A model generated the notes under the pieces. That model searched no databases, was not told the origin of the DNA, and saw only the letters and a program-made list of their open reading frames with translations. A stretch of 64,000 nucleotides of DNA, taken from Mucilaginibacter sp. Lineage in GTDB: Bacteria; Bacteroidota; Bacteroidia; Sphingobacteriales; Sphingobacteriaceae. The stretch is taken from contig JAQBOM010000019.1 in assembly GCA_028288025.1 (NCBI GenBank), forward strand, positions 33,511 to 97,510, read 5' to 3'. A program made the position numbers and the translations under genes. This document shows, one piece after another, positions 26,772-35,216 of this stretch; the first letter of the stretch is position 1; each line of letters opens with the position of its first letter.

Positions 26772-27059
26772 TCAAACCTTTTTCCGACTCGCATTGCCAT
26801 TAACGGGATATGCCTTTAGCCAAAGAAACATCAACAGCCTGAAAATGAGTGTATACAAGAAATATGTTAAAATAGCAGAGAAGCCAACGAGGATGGTAAT
26901 TCTTAACACCTCACCCATTGAATATACGGTTTGATGCCAGCCGGGTACAATAGCATTAAGAAAGTCATTATATATAAGTACCGAAACCACCAGGTATAAC
27001 AAGTAAAATGTTATAATGATAGATATTATTTTAAGTAATATGGTATGCCGGCTTATCAT
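26772..27059 (-). CDS. small membrane protein, unknown family
   Basis: This 95-residue protein is not recognised. It has two hydrophobic helices (about 8-30 and 50-80) separated by a loop containing PGWHQTVYSMGE, and a short basic tail (NASRKKV). It would be an inner-membrane protein. It lies just downstream of the minus-strand methyltransferase and convergent with the glycosyltransferase. A TAAATTTG box on the minus strand (27108-27115) lies 48 bases before its ATG. A function in glycan export is possible but only from position. Confidence 0.7.
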   Translation of the reverse strand: MISRHTILLKIISIIITFYLLYLVVSVLIYNDFLNAIVPGWHQTVYSMGEVLRITILVGFSAILTYFLYTLIFRLLMFLWLKAYPVNGNASRKKV

Positions 27060-27112
27060 GGTTTGCGTTGGTTTTTATAGTTAGACAACCAAACGATGAA
27101 TTTGTTGCAAAT

Positions 27113-27859
27113 TTACTTTACAGCCTTAACCACGATGTAAGGCGACAGCGCTTTGCTTTCAAACGGGATAATTTTAGTTAACACCTTACCGGCGATCCAT
27201 ATAGCTTTAAATATAACCTTAACACCCCGGCTTTTTTGGGCGCGATTTTCGAGCCAGGTGCTGAACCGGCCGTGATAATAAGCCTCAACTTCGGTAAGCC
27301 CTAACGCACGGCAATAGTCGGCCAGCAATTGGGGGTTCATGCTGCTGATATTGTGCTTGTCATAATTCTCAGGGTCAAATTTGCGCTGTACCCAACCGTT
27401 AACCCCTTTAAAATTAGGCAAGGTTATAAATAAAACGCCGCCCGGTTTTAAAAACTGAAGATGGGTTTCGATAATGGCTTTGGTATCGTTAAAATGCTCG
27501 ATTAACCCGAACGATAGCACCATGTCGTACCGTTTAGTGGGTTGGTAAGTAAACAGGTCGGCTTCAATGATCTGGATGTCGCCCGGTTTCAGTCCATTTT
27601 TTTCAAGTAGCTGGTTAATCAGGTCGCCGTGTATGTAATAGTCGAACAGCGTTGTCTCAATTTGCTGGTACTTTTTTAGATAGGTAGCATAATATCCCGG
27701 GAAACCGCCCAGTTCAATAGCCGTTTTGATATTTTTTTCGGCAATAAGCTTCGCCAGGATATCGCCAAAAACATAGTTAGGTTTGATATGAAAGATCAGG
27801 TCTTTTTTAGATTCCCAAAATGATTTCCAAAAAGCCCGGTCAGTTAAATTTTGTTCCAT
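27113..27859 (-). CDS. class I SAM-dependent methyltransferase
   Basis: This 248-residue enzyme has an N-terminal FWKSFWESKKD segment, a variant SAM motif I (TAIELGGFPGYYATYLKKY, with GGFPG in place of the usual GxGxG), and the later DMVLSFGLIEHFNDTKAII and LKPGGVLFITLPNFKG motifs. The WESK start and the NFKGVNGWVQRKFDPENY segment are common to methyltransferases of surface-polysaccharide clusters. It is transcribed with the acyltransferase upstream (29-base gap). The substrate is unknown. Confidence 0.84.
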   Translation of the reverse strand: MEQNLTDRAFWKSFWESKKDLIFHIKPNYVFGDILAKLIAEKNIKTAIELGGFPGYYATYLKKYQQIETTLFDYYIHGDLINQLLEKNGLKPGDIQIIEADLFTYQPTKRYDMVLSFGLIEHFNDTKAIIETHLQFLKPGGVLFITLPNFKGVNGWVQRKFDPENYDKHNISSMNPQLLADYCRALGLTEVEAYYHGRFSTWLENRAQKSRGVKVIFKAIWIAGKVLTKIIPFESKALSPYIVVKAVK

Positions 27860-27888
27860 TAATTTATACGCTGTTTAACTAAGCTGCT

Positions 27889-28398
27889 TTACGGTTTTTT
27901 CTCTTCTAAAACTCTTGCCGGGTTACCCACCGCAACGCAACCGGCAGGTATATTTTTAATAACTATGCTGCCCGCTCCGATCACCACATTATCTCCGATC
28001 GTCACGTCGCCGATAATGCAAACGTTAGCCCCTATATCCACATTGTTGCCGATGCGCGGGCATTTGCTAAAGGTGCCGTCGGCCAGTTTTTTATGCCCGA
28101 TGGTGGTTGAGTTTCTTAGTATACAATTTTCACCAATAATGGTTCCTTTGTTCACCACAAGGGCCTGGCCGTGATAAAGCGAAAGCATTTTACCGATGGT
28201 TAGTTTCCGCGGCAGCTCAATCCCCAATATCCACTCTACACACAACCGGTACCACATAAGGTAAGGGAAAAATATGATTTTGGTGATGGTGTACTTATTA
28301 AAAGCCTGCAACAGGCGGAATAAAAACATAATCAGTTGCCCTTTAAAATTCTGCCGGTTGGCTTGCCAATCCTGGAATAAATAAGCAAATGGGTTCAT
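27889..28398 (-). CDS. hexapeptide-repeat acyltransferase (CysE-like)
   Basis: This 169-residue protein has a left-handed beta-helix in its C-terminal half, with hexapeptide repeats in IGENCILRNSTTIGH, IGNNVDIGANVCIIGDVTIG and VVIGAGSIVIKNIPAG. The ending VAVGNPARVL is typical of serine/sugar O-acetyltransferases. The short N-terminal part lacks the full helical domain of true serine acetyltransferase CysE. In this glycan locus, sugar O-acetylation with acetyl-CoA is the more likely job. It is the first gene of a short minus-strand unit with the methyltransferase. Confidence 0.87.
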   Translation of the reverse strand: MNPFAYLFQDWQANRQNFKGQLIMFLFRLLQAFNKYTITKIIFFPYLMWYRLCVEWILGIELPRKLTIGKMLSLYHGQALVVNKGTIIGENCILRNSTTIGHKKLADGTFSKCPRIGNNVDIGANVCIIGDVTIGDNVVIGAGSIVIKNIPAGCVAVGNPARVLEEKKP

Positions 28399-28510
28399 TG
28401 TACGTGTAACCGGGTTTAGTGAATGTTAATGCAGGCATATTGCTGCGTCTTCAAAAGTAAAGTTTTCATTTTAGAATTGTTATAATTGCCGGTATAATTA
28501 GCGCCGTTTA

Positions 28511-29776
28511 ATGAAAGTAACCCTTATCAATACATCTGATGCCGGCGGCGGTGCTCCGGTTGCTTGTATGCGCCTGCTAAAAGCGCTCAGGCTAAAGCAG
28601 GTGGATGCCGGTATGCTGGTGCAGGAAAAAAAAACGGATGAACCTGCTGTAAAGGCCATACATATAGGTTGGCCTGGCCGGTTAAAAGCAGGATTCAACT
28701 TTTTCTACGAGCGCATCCCTTTCATTTTATTCAAAGCAAAAAACAAGTCTTTACGGTTTGCCTTCTCAACTGCCAACGTGGGCACCGATATCAGCGATCA
28801 TCCGGAAATTTTAAACGCTGATGTTTTGCACCTGCACTGGACAAATTTCGGCTACCTTTCAATTAACGATTTAAAAAAGTTATTCAACACAGGTAAACCT
28901 GTCGTTTGGACTTTACATGATATGTGGGCTTTTACAGGCGGTTGTCATTATTCCGGCGATTGCGACCATTTTCGGGGCCATTGCGGCGATTGCTGGATGC
29001 TGCGCGATGCGGATGAACATGACCTGTCGTTTACCGGATGGACCAGGAAAATGGATATGTTTAAGGAAGCAAAAAACATAGTTTTTGTAACCTGCAGCCA
29101 TTGGCTTGCAAATGTTGCACGTACAAGCTCGTTATTAAAGGATTTTCCTATCGAAACCATACCCAATCCTATCGATACGGCCATTTTTTTACCTAAGGAT
29201 AAAACGACTGCCCGAAAAAAATGGCATATCGCGCCCGATGTAAAAATCATTTTGTTTGGTGCGGCCAATATTATGGACAGGCGCAAAGGCATCAGCTACC
29301 TGGTTGAAGCTCTCCATGAATTGAAAAAAAACTATCCGGAACAAAATGTCGAGATCGTTATTTTCGGGAAGAATAAATCCTTCGACGTAAACCTGCTGCC
29401 CTTTAAAGTGCATGAGCTAAAGCTGATTAGCTCGCAGAATGACCTGGTTGACCTGTACAGCCTCGCTGATGTGTTTGTAACACCGGCGATAGAAGATAAC
29501 CTGCCCAATACTGTAATGGAGGCCCTGGCCTGCGGAACGCCTGTGGTGGCATTCAATACGGGTGGGATACCCGATATGGTTGAACACCGGCAAAATGGTT
29601 ACCTGGCGGAATTTAAATCCTCTGCTGATTTCGCAGCTGGCATTCACTATGTGTTAAATACTGAAAACAAAGCTGAATTAGCTATAAACACCCGAAAGAA
29701 GGTATTAGATACTTTTACTAACGAAATTGTGGCTGCAAAGTACATAAACTTGTATCAAACCATTTTAAATAAATGA
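28511..29776 (+). CDS. GT4 family glycosyltransferase
   Basis: This 421-residue GT-B enzyme has the N-terminal VTLINTSDAGGGAPVACMRLL segment and the cysteine-rich LHDMWAFTGGCHYSGDC...CGDCW region seen in a subset of colanic acid-type (WcaC-like) transferases. The C-terminal domain has FGAANIMDRRKGISYLVEAL and the donor motif EDNLPNTVMEALACGTPVVAF. It would add a sugar to the growing glycan in the cytoplasm. Its stop overlaps the start of the next GT2 gene by four bases, so the two are coupled. Confidence 0.92.
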   Translation: MKVTLINTSDAGGGAPVACMRLLKALRLKQVDAGMLVQEKKTDEPAVKAIHIGWPGRLKAGFNFFYERIPFILFKAKNKSLRFAFSTANVGTDISDHPEILNADVLHLHWTNFGYLSINDLKKLFNTGKPVVWTLHDMWAFTGGCHYSGDCDHFRGHCGDCWMLRDADEHDLSFTGWTRKMDMFKEAKNIVFVTCSHWLANVARTSSLLKDFPIETIPNPIDTAIFLPKDKTTARKKWHIAPDVKIILFGAANIMDRRKGISYLVEALHELKKNYPEQNVEIVIFGKNKSFDVNLLPFKVHELKLISSQNDLVDLYSLADVFVTPAIEDNLPNTVMEALACGTPVVAFNTGGIPDMVEHRQNGYLAEFKSSADFAAGIHYVLNTENKAELAINTRKKVLDTFTNEIVAAKYINLYQTILNK

Positions 29777-30531
29777 CCAGTTTTAAACCAACATTGTCAG
29801 TTATTACGGTGGTGTTTAACAATGCCCCGGATATTGAGCGTACGCTGTTGTCGGTCATCAACCAAACTTATCCGTCTATCGAGTATATTGTTATTGACGG
29901 CCAATCGACCGATGGAACGCTGGAGATCATCCAACGATATAAAGACCGTATTGCAAAAGTCATTAGCGAAAAAGATGAGGGCATTTACGATGCGATGAAC
30001 AAGGGACTGGCAATTGCTACTGGCGAATATGTCATTTTTATGAATTCTGCCGATGAGTTTTACACCAATAATACGGTAGAAAAAGTATTTGCGACAACCC
30101 TGGATGCGGATATTTATTACGGCGAAACAGAGATGATCAATGAAGAGGGAGAAATTCTTGGCCAGCGCCGGCATAAAGCGCCGGAGCAATTCAACTGGCG
30201 AAGCTTTAATTACGGGATGAACGTAAGCCACCAGGCTATCTATATCCGGAAGTCAATAACCGAACCATTCGACCGGCGGTATAAGCTTAGCGCGGATATC
30301 GACTGGATCATCCGTGCCGCCAAAAAAGCAAAAAAAATAGTCAATGTAAGCGGCTATGTGGCCCGTTACCAGGTAGGAGGGATGTCAAAAGCAAAACACC
30401 GCCAAAGCTTATTCGAGCGTTTCGATATCATGAAACGGTATTACGGTTTGATCCCGACTGTTTTAAACCATGCCGTTATCGCATTTAACCTGGGCAAATA
30501 CTGGCTGAAAAATAAAAGGACGAATGATTAA
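29773..30531 (+). CDS. GT2 family glycosyltransferase
   Basis: This 252-residue GT-A enzyme has the GT2 opening LSVITVVFNNAPDIERTL, IDGQSTDGTLEII (about 41-53) and SEKDEGIYDAMNKGL. The metal-binding region FMNSADEF stands in for the usual DxDD. Later come the acceptor motifs YNVSHQAIYI-like (NVSHQAIYIRK) and LSADIDWIIRA. It resembles WcaA/WcaE-type transferases of colanic acid-like pathways. It overlaps the upstream GT4 by four bases. The locus ends here on the plus strand with a palindromic repeat and then the convergent yfhO gene. Confidence 0.92.
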   Translation: MTSFKPTLSVITVVFNNAPDIERTLLSVINQTYPSIEYIVIDGQSTDGTLEIIQRYKDRIAKVISEKDEGIYDAMNKGLAIATGEYVIFMNSADEFYTNNTVEKVFATTLDADIYYGETEMINEEGEILGQRRHKAPEQFNWRSFNYGMNVSHQAIYIRKSITEPFDRRYKLSADIDWIIRAAKKAKKIVNVSGYVARYQVGGMSKAKHRQSLFERFDIMKRYYGLIPTVLNHAVIAFNLGKYWLKNKRTND

Positions 30532-30539
30532 ATCCATTT

Positions 30540-30650
30540 TGTCATGGCGAGCGATAGCGCGGCAATCTCGAACTTTACAGGGCCGATATTACAGTCCGCG
30601 ATTGCTGTCTCGAAATAAATTCGGGAAAGGCTGTACCTCGCAATTACCGG
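30540..30650. repeat. palindromic intergenic element
   Basis: The ends are imperfectly inverted: GTCATGGCGAG at 30540-30550 against CTCGCAATTAC near 30637-30648. Inside, GCGCGGCAATCTCG is matched by CGCGATTGCTGTCTCG. A core CTGTCTCGAAATAAATTCGG at 30605-30624 recurs as a near copy at 51736-51757. This is a mobile-looking dispersed repeat without a gene. A 60-codon plus-strand frame through it is not a gene. Confidence 0.6.
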
Positions 30651-30657
30651 TCTTTAA

Positions 30658-33126
30658 TTACTTCTTCTTAACCGCCGCCTGCTTCTTTTTCCTCACCTCG
30701 CTGTAAGCCGCGCCGCCTAATGCCAGTACCAACAAAACAGAGCCCGCCAAAGAAATAGTTTCACCTGTATAATAAGATGCCGGGTGGAAAATAAACTCTA
30801 TTTTATGATTTCCGACCGGTATTTCCGCTGCACGCAAAACATAATTGGCCCTGAAGTACGGTTGCTCTTTCCCGTCGATCAACATTTTCCAGCCCTTGTC
30901 ATAATATATTTCCGAAAAAACAGCGATTTCGGCAGTAGTTGAGCCAGATTGATAAACCAAATGGTCGGGGTTATAATGAGTCAGTTTGATCGTTGCGTTA
31001 GCATCACCACCCAATGCTACTTTTGTATCTATCAAATTTTTGTATCGCTGGTCAACAATAGCTTCGTCTTTTGGTGAAAAGCTGCTTATTGCCTGCATTT
31101 CCTCATCGGCGTTCTGTGCAAATTTCACACTTTTTACAAACCAGGCATGTCCGCAGGCTGTCTGGTTGGCCACCATATTCAGGTTTTGCGATTTATCAGC
31201 GTTTATCATATACTTGGTATTCAGCATATCCAGCACATCATGGTTTACGCTCTTTGTGAGCTGGTTTTCCACCAGTTCATCGTATCGTTTTAAACGGGCA
31301 GCCGAGTACCCGCCTATTGATTTATAAAAATATGGCGTTATCGCATCCTGCAGCAATATTTGGGTAAGGTCAATCACTCTGAAATCAGGATCAGTATCCC
31401 GTAAAATAAACTCGTCAACCGGCCGTGGTTTAGGCGTTTGTACATCCTGTTTGTCAACAAAGTGGTCGTCTTTTAAATAACGTTTATCCACGGTCCACAA
31501 ATCAACCAGTATCACCGCCAGGAAAGCAATCGACACAGTAGTCGAGTTTATTTTTTGCTTCAGAAATGCCCAAAGCAATCCAAAACCGATCAATACAAAT
31601 ATCAGCGACCGGATAGCGTCGGCACGCGCTAACGATTCACGATCCTGTACAAGTGCGTTGGCCATGGCATTGGCCAACGCACCATCGCCACGGGTAAATT
31701 GCGTAAGCTGATCAATAAGCGACTGATGCGTGCTTGGCCTGAATGACAATAAAACATCAGGCAATACAACCAGTAACAAGGCCAGGCCGCCGGTAATGTA
31801 AAGTGCGATCTTTGCTTTGTTAAACAGCATCTTTTTATCCGGATTTTCGATCGCCTCGTTAATAGCGAGCAGCGCTAACACCGGGAAGCACAACATAGCT
31901 ACCGCCAGGACGGATTCAACCGCCCTGAACTTATTATACAGCGGGAAATAGTTGAAAAACAGGTCGGATATCAGTGGAAAATTTTTGCCGAAAGACAATA
32001 ACATCGTTAATATCACTGTGGCAAGCACCCACCATTTAATGGGGTTTTTAACCACCATTAGTCCAAAGATAAAGAGGAAGCAAATGACAGCCCCAAAATA
32101 CCACGGCCCCTCGGTAAATGTTTTTTCGCCCCAGTAAAGCGGCAGGCTTTGTGCAATGTTTTGGGCCTGGGCAGGATCAACTCCTTTATCGATCAATACT
32201 TTGGCAACCTTTGAATCTTCGCCGGCTGAGCCCCTTGAAATGCCGCCATATGCATTGGGAACCAAAAAGGTTAAAGTTTCGCCCACACCTTCGCTAAACT
32301 CATAAGCGTAATCGCGTTTTACACCATTGCCAGCCTCTGTAGTGTTTTTAGTTAAATTAGCCTGACCCCGGATAGACTCCTTGCTATACTCATAAGTACT
32401 CCATAGGGCAGAGGCATTGACCAATATAGCCAATACCGTCGCGGCAGCTATATAAACCAATGATTTGACGAACGCGGCGGTAGTTTTGCTTCTGATGGCC
32501 AGCACCAATTCTATTACCAGCAATATCAATAACGCGATAAGCAGGTAATAGGTCATTTGTATGTGATTGGCTTTTATTTCTATTGCCAGAAATAATGCCA
32601 GTAACGATCCGCCCAATAAATATCTTCCGTTTTTTACAAGGATAATTGACGCCAGTATTGGCGCAAACAGTGCTATGGCAAACTCCTGGTTGGCGTGCCC
32701 GGCAGCTATATAAATGATATTATACGATGAAAAAGTAAAAGCAAGCGCTCCTGTTGCCGCAAGCCACGGGTTCAGTTTCAATACATTGAACAGGAAATAG
32801 GAGCCAAACATCAGCATAAAAACGATGTATATAGGCGATGGGAAGGCGGTATCTAAAAAATTGATTACATGCGTGGCAATGCTGCCTGAGTAAGGGGCCC
32901 ATATTTGAAAAGCCGGCATACCGCCCAGCACCTGGTTGGTCCAAAGAACGGTAGTATCCTTTGCTTTGTAGTCATTAATCTCTTTTTGTGTGGATTGGGC
33001 ACGGGTAACATCATTTTGCCCTAAAGTTTTACCCTGGAATACAGGAGTAAAATAAATAAAGCATAACACTAAAAAAATTGCAGCAATTATAAAGTGAATG
33101 CCATTCCGCTTGAACCAGTTATTCAT
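30658..33126 (-). CDS. YfhO family membrane protein
   Basis: This 822-residue polytopic protein has about 12-13 membrane helices and a C-terminal extracytoplasmic domain (about 570-780). The N-terminus has GIHFIIAAIFLVLCFIYF, followed by the periplasmic loop with LGQNDVTRAQ and WTNQVLGGMPAFQIW, characteristic of YfhO/GT-C-like proteins. In Bacillus, YfhO helps glycosylate lipoteichoic acid; in Bacteroidota the substrate is unknown. A GT-C sugar transferase acting outside the membrane on lipid-linked donors would suit its place beside the glycan locus. It ends with one last helix and a lysine-rich tail. Confidence 0.9.
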   Translation of the reverse strand: MNNWFKRNGIHFIIAAIFLVLCFIYFTPVFQGKTLGQNDVTRAQSTQKEINDYKAKDTTVLWTNQVLGGMPAFQIWAPYSGSIATHVINFLDTAFPSPIYIVFMLMFGSYFLFNVLKLNPWLAATGALAFTFSSYNIIYIAAGHANQEFAIALFAPILASIILVKNGRYLLGGSLLALFLAIEIKANHIQMTYYLLIALLILLVIELVLAIRSKTTAAFVKSLVYIAAATVLAILVNASALWSTYEYSKESIRGQANLTKNTTEAGNGVKRDYAYEFSEGVGETLTFLVPNAYGGISRGSAGEDSKVAKVLIDKGVDPAQAQNIAQSLPLYWGEKTFTEGPWYFGAVICFLFIFGLMVVKNPIKWWVLATVILTMLLSFGKNFPLISDLFFNYFPLYNKFRAVESVLAVAMLCFPVLALLAINEAIENPDKKMLFNKAKIALYITGGLALLLVVLPDVLLSFRPSTHQSLIDQLTQFTRGDGALANAMANALVQDRESLARADAIRSLIFVLIGFGLLWAFLKQKINSTTVSIAFLAVILVDLWTVDKRYLKDDHFVDKQDVQTPKPRPVDEFILRDTDPDFRVIDLTQILLQDAITPYFYKSIGGYSAARLKRYDELVENQLTKSVNHDVLDMLNTKYMINADKSQNLNMVANQTACGHAWFVKSVKFAQNADEEMQAISSFSPKDEAIVDQRYKNLIDTKVALGGDANATIKLTHYNPDHLVYQSGSTTAEIAVFSEIYYDKGWKMLIDGKEQPYFRANYVLRAAEIPVGNHKIEFIFHPASYYTGETISLAGSVLLVLALGGAAYSEVRKKKQAAVKKK

Positions 33127-33187
33127 CTGAGTTTTTTAAAAAGGGATAATTATATTCTTCAAAAATAGAAATTTGAATGAGATTAAG

Positions 33188-33294
33188 AAGTATTAAGTAG
33201 CAAGTATCAAGTATTGAGTATCAAGTAAAATTGAAGCGTAAATACCGGCTAAAAAAATGTCTTGCTACTTGATACTAGCGACTTGTTACTTGCA
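33188..33294. repeat. AGTATCAAGTA word repeat with inverted arms
   Basis: The left arm (33188-33230) repeats the word CAAGTATCAAGTA with variants. The right arm (33259-33294) carries the reverse complement words TACTTGATACT and GACTTGTTACTTG. The two could fold into a hairpin of about 35 bp with a 28-base loop. It fills nearly the whole gap between lptC and yfhO. Confidence 0.7.
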
Positions 33295-33296
33295 CA

Positions 33297-33881
33297 TTAC
33301 TTCCCCGGATTTTCGGTTACATGGAATACGCCTGTTGATTGATTGATATGCCATGGGTATAAGCTTTCGTTACTGTCGAAATTTATACCGTTCATTACGT
33401 TGCCGTTATTCATGGTAATTTGGACGGGTTTTGTTGAAAAAAGCTTTTTGTTGGTTTGGTCGTCAATGAGCTCATCCGATTTAAATACCTCGCCCTGGGC
33501 GTTGGTGGCTACCACGTTTCTCCGGAATTCAATAATATTTTCTTTTTCGCGGCGGATAGCATAATCGGCGATTATCGTGCCTTTTTCTTTTAGGTTGTCA
33601 TCGTAAAAAATGATCTTCACACCCTTAGGCATTTCAGAATAGGGTTTTGTTTTATCGTCCAGCTGGATCATTAACGGAGTTGTAAGCCGGGCCTTCACCT
33701 TAGCAGAATCACTATAGATGATCTCAACGCCTGTTGATCTTGAAATGGGTTTATTGTCTTCTTTAGATGCGATCTTTTTGATGTCGTCCAAAGAATTTTC
33801 ACATGCGTTTAGCGACAGCATGCAAATAAACAGTGCCGGCAAATACAGGATCGATCTTTTTTTTGCCCGACTATCCATCAA
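33297..33881 (-). CDS. lptC: LPS export protein LptC
   Basis: This is a 194-residue LptC-family protein of the LPS transport bridge between inner and outer membrane. Unusually for LptC of Proteobacteria, the N-terminus looks like a lipoprotein signal (SLNAC, Cys27), as in other Bacteroidota. The beta-jellyroll runs from VEIIYSDSAKVKARLTTPLM through FYDDNLKEKGTIIADYAI and EFRRNVVATNAQGEVFKSDEL. It is preceded by an outer-membrane protein gene and coaX on the same strand with a 6-base gap, and probably shares their transcript. LptA and LptD are not in the window. Confidence 0.9.
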   Translation of the reverse strand: MMDSRAKKRSILYLPALFICMLSLNACENSLDDIKKIASKEDNKPISRSTGVEIIYSDSAKVKARLTTPLMIQLDDKTKPYSEMPKGVKIIFYDDNLKEKGTIIADYAIRREKENIIEFRRNVVATNAQGEVFKSDELIDDQTNKKLFSTKPVQITMNNGNVMNGINFDSNESLYPWHINQSTGVFHVTENPGK

Positions 33882-33887
33882 ATAAAA

Positions 33888-35216
33888 TTAATCAAATTTA
33901 TACCGCTGGAACCATTTATCGTTCAATGTAAAGCCCAGGTGCAGGTTTACATAGTTTTCTTTCACCAGGCCATTTGTTAACGTTCCGCGCTGGCCGATCT
34001 CCGCAGAGAAATTCACTTTGTAAAAGCTTAAATTATTCGGGGCGAGCGGAAGGCCTAAACCAACTGTTACCGCGTATCTTTTTATATTGGTATTATTTAA
34101 ATTCAAATAGGTTTGATCATAAATAAATCCTAACCGGTAATCGGTGCGGGCGAAGTAATTATGCAGGGCATTAACATTGGGCGTGAACTGACCGCCTACG
34201 TTTAATGTTTTACTATCCTGGAAACCTGCATTGGCGCCCGATATTGTAAGGTTTGACCATTTTCCAATGGTATAGTCAGCGCCGATCAAAAACTTCAGGT
34301 CGTTTTGAAATGATATCCCAAAATGGTTGATCTGCGGAAGCTGTATCTTGCTTTTTGCACCCTGCTGATTAATCACCGAGTCGATAGCCAGGTTTTGATT
34401 GCCACTGGCGTCGTATGTGTAATGACTAACAATATAAGTGCTTGTAGTAGTTATACGGGAATTGGCCGAGGCCGAATAACCGAGTATAACATGTTTTTGT
34501 TTCTGGTCGCCGAAGTCAAATGAATATTGCACACCATAATCGTAAGTTAAGCCCCCTACTGCGTTGCTTTGTTCCACCCTGGAATTTAAGGTTCCGTACA
34601 ATGTTGGTATTTCGGTTGAACTGTATTGCTGTAAATTACCAAATATGTATGCCACGTTTGCCCCTATAAGCAAGTGCTTGCCTAAGCCAAAGCCGTAACC
34701 GAGGTATGCTTTCGATAAACCGCCGTCGCCATTATAAATATAATTTACTGCGTTGGTATCGGCAGGTGAGCCGGTTCCGAAACCCTTGCTTAATGTTTGC
34801 TTGTAGTTATACCCCATTTGGCTGTAAGGAAGTAACCCGAAACTAAGCGCCGAACGCTTGCTAACTGGTATTGCGAACGCCACATGGCTCAACCTGAAAT
34901 TGGCATTGGTTGAACTTGGCTGGCCCGTTTGATTCAGGCTAACGATATTTGAATAAATTCCTGCATCGATAGTGGTAAAGCCGATCGCACCGTATGAAGC
35001 GGGGTTCATAACATTTATATTGTTATAGCCACTGATCCTGTTTACAGCTGTACCAATGCCACCCATGCCTATGCTCTGCGGTAATGCTGCCGGAATAATA
35101 TCGCCCAGGCCAAATTTTGAATATGGAGAACTCGTTGTAGCTGTAGATTGCGCAATTGCTCCTGTTGCAGTAACAGCAAGTATAAGTGTTATAAAAAACC
35201 TGGTATATTTAATCAT
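33888..35216 (-). CDS. outer-membrane beta-barrel protein
   Basis: This 442-residue protein begins at the ATG at 35216, giving a clean signal peptide (MIKYTRFFITLILAVTATGAIAQ). The start overlaps the end of coaX by eight bases. The mature part has repeating amphipathic strands and the motif SSPYSKFGLGDIIPAALPQSIGMGGIGTA near its N-terminus, as in FadL/PorV-like barrels of this phylum. It ends with the barrel-terminal segment KWFQRYKFD. It lies between coaX and lptC, an arrangement I know from related genomes. Its substrate is unknown; transport of a hydrophobic compound or a LPS-linked role is possible. Confidence 0.82.
   Translation of the reverse strand: MIKYTRFFITLILAVTATGAIAQSTATTSSPYSKFGLGDIIPAALPQSIGMGGIGTAVNRISGYNNINVMNPASYGAIGFTTIDAGIYSNIVSLNQTGQPSSTNANFRLSHVAFAIPVSKRSALSFGLLPYSQMGYNYKQTLSKGFGTGSPADTNAVNYIYNGDGGLSKAYLGYGFGLGKHLLIGANVAYIFGNLQQYSSTEIPTLYGTLNSRVEQSNAVGGLTYDYGVQYSFDFGDQKQKHVILGYSASANSRITTTSTYIVSHYTYDASGNQNLAIDSVINQQGAKSKIQLPQINHFGISFQNDLKFLIGADYTIGKWSNLTISGANAGFQDSKTLNVGGQFTPNVNALHNYFARTDYRLGFIYDQTYLNLNNTNIKRYAVTVGLGLPLAPNNLSFYKVNFSAEIGQRGTLTNGLVKENYVNLHLGFTLNDKWFQRYKFD

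Noticed and set aside
30524..30706. A 60-codon plus-strand frame after the GT2 gene
   Set aside because: It reads through a palindromic intergenic repeat and into the yfhO 3' end; it has no family and poor composition.
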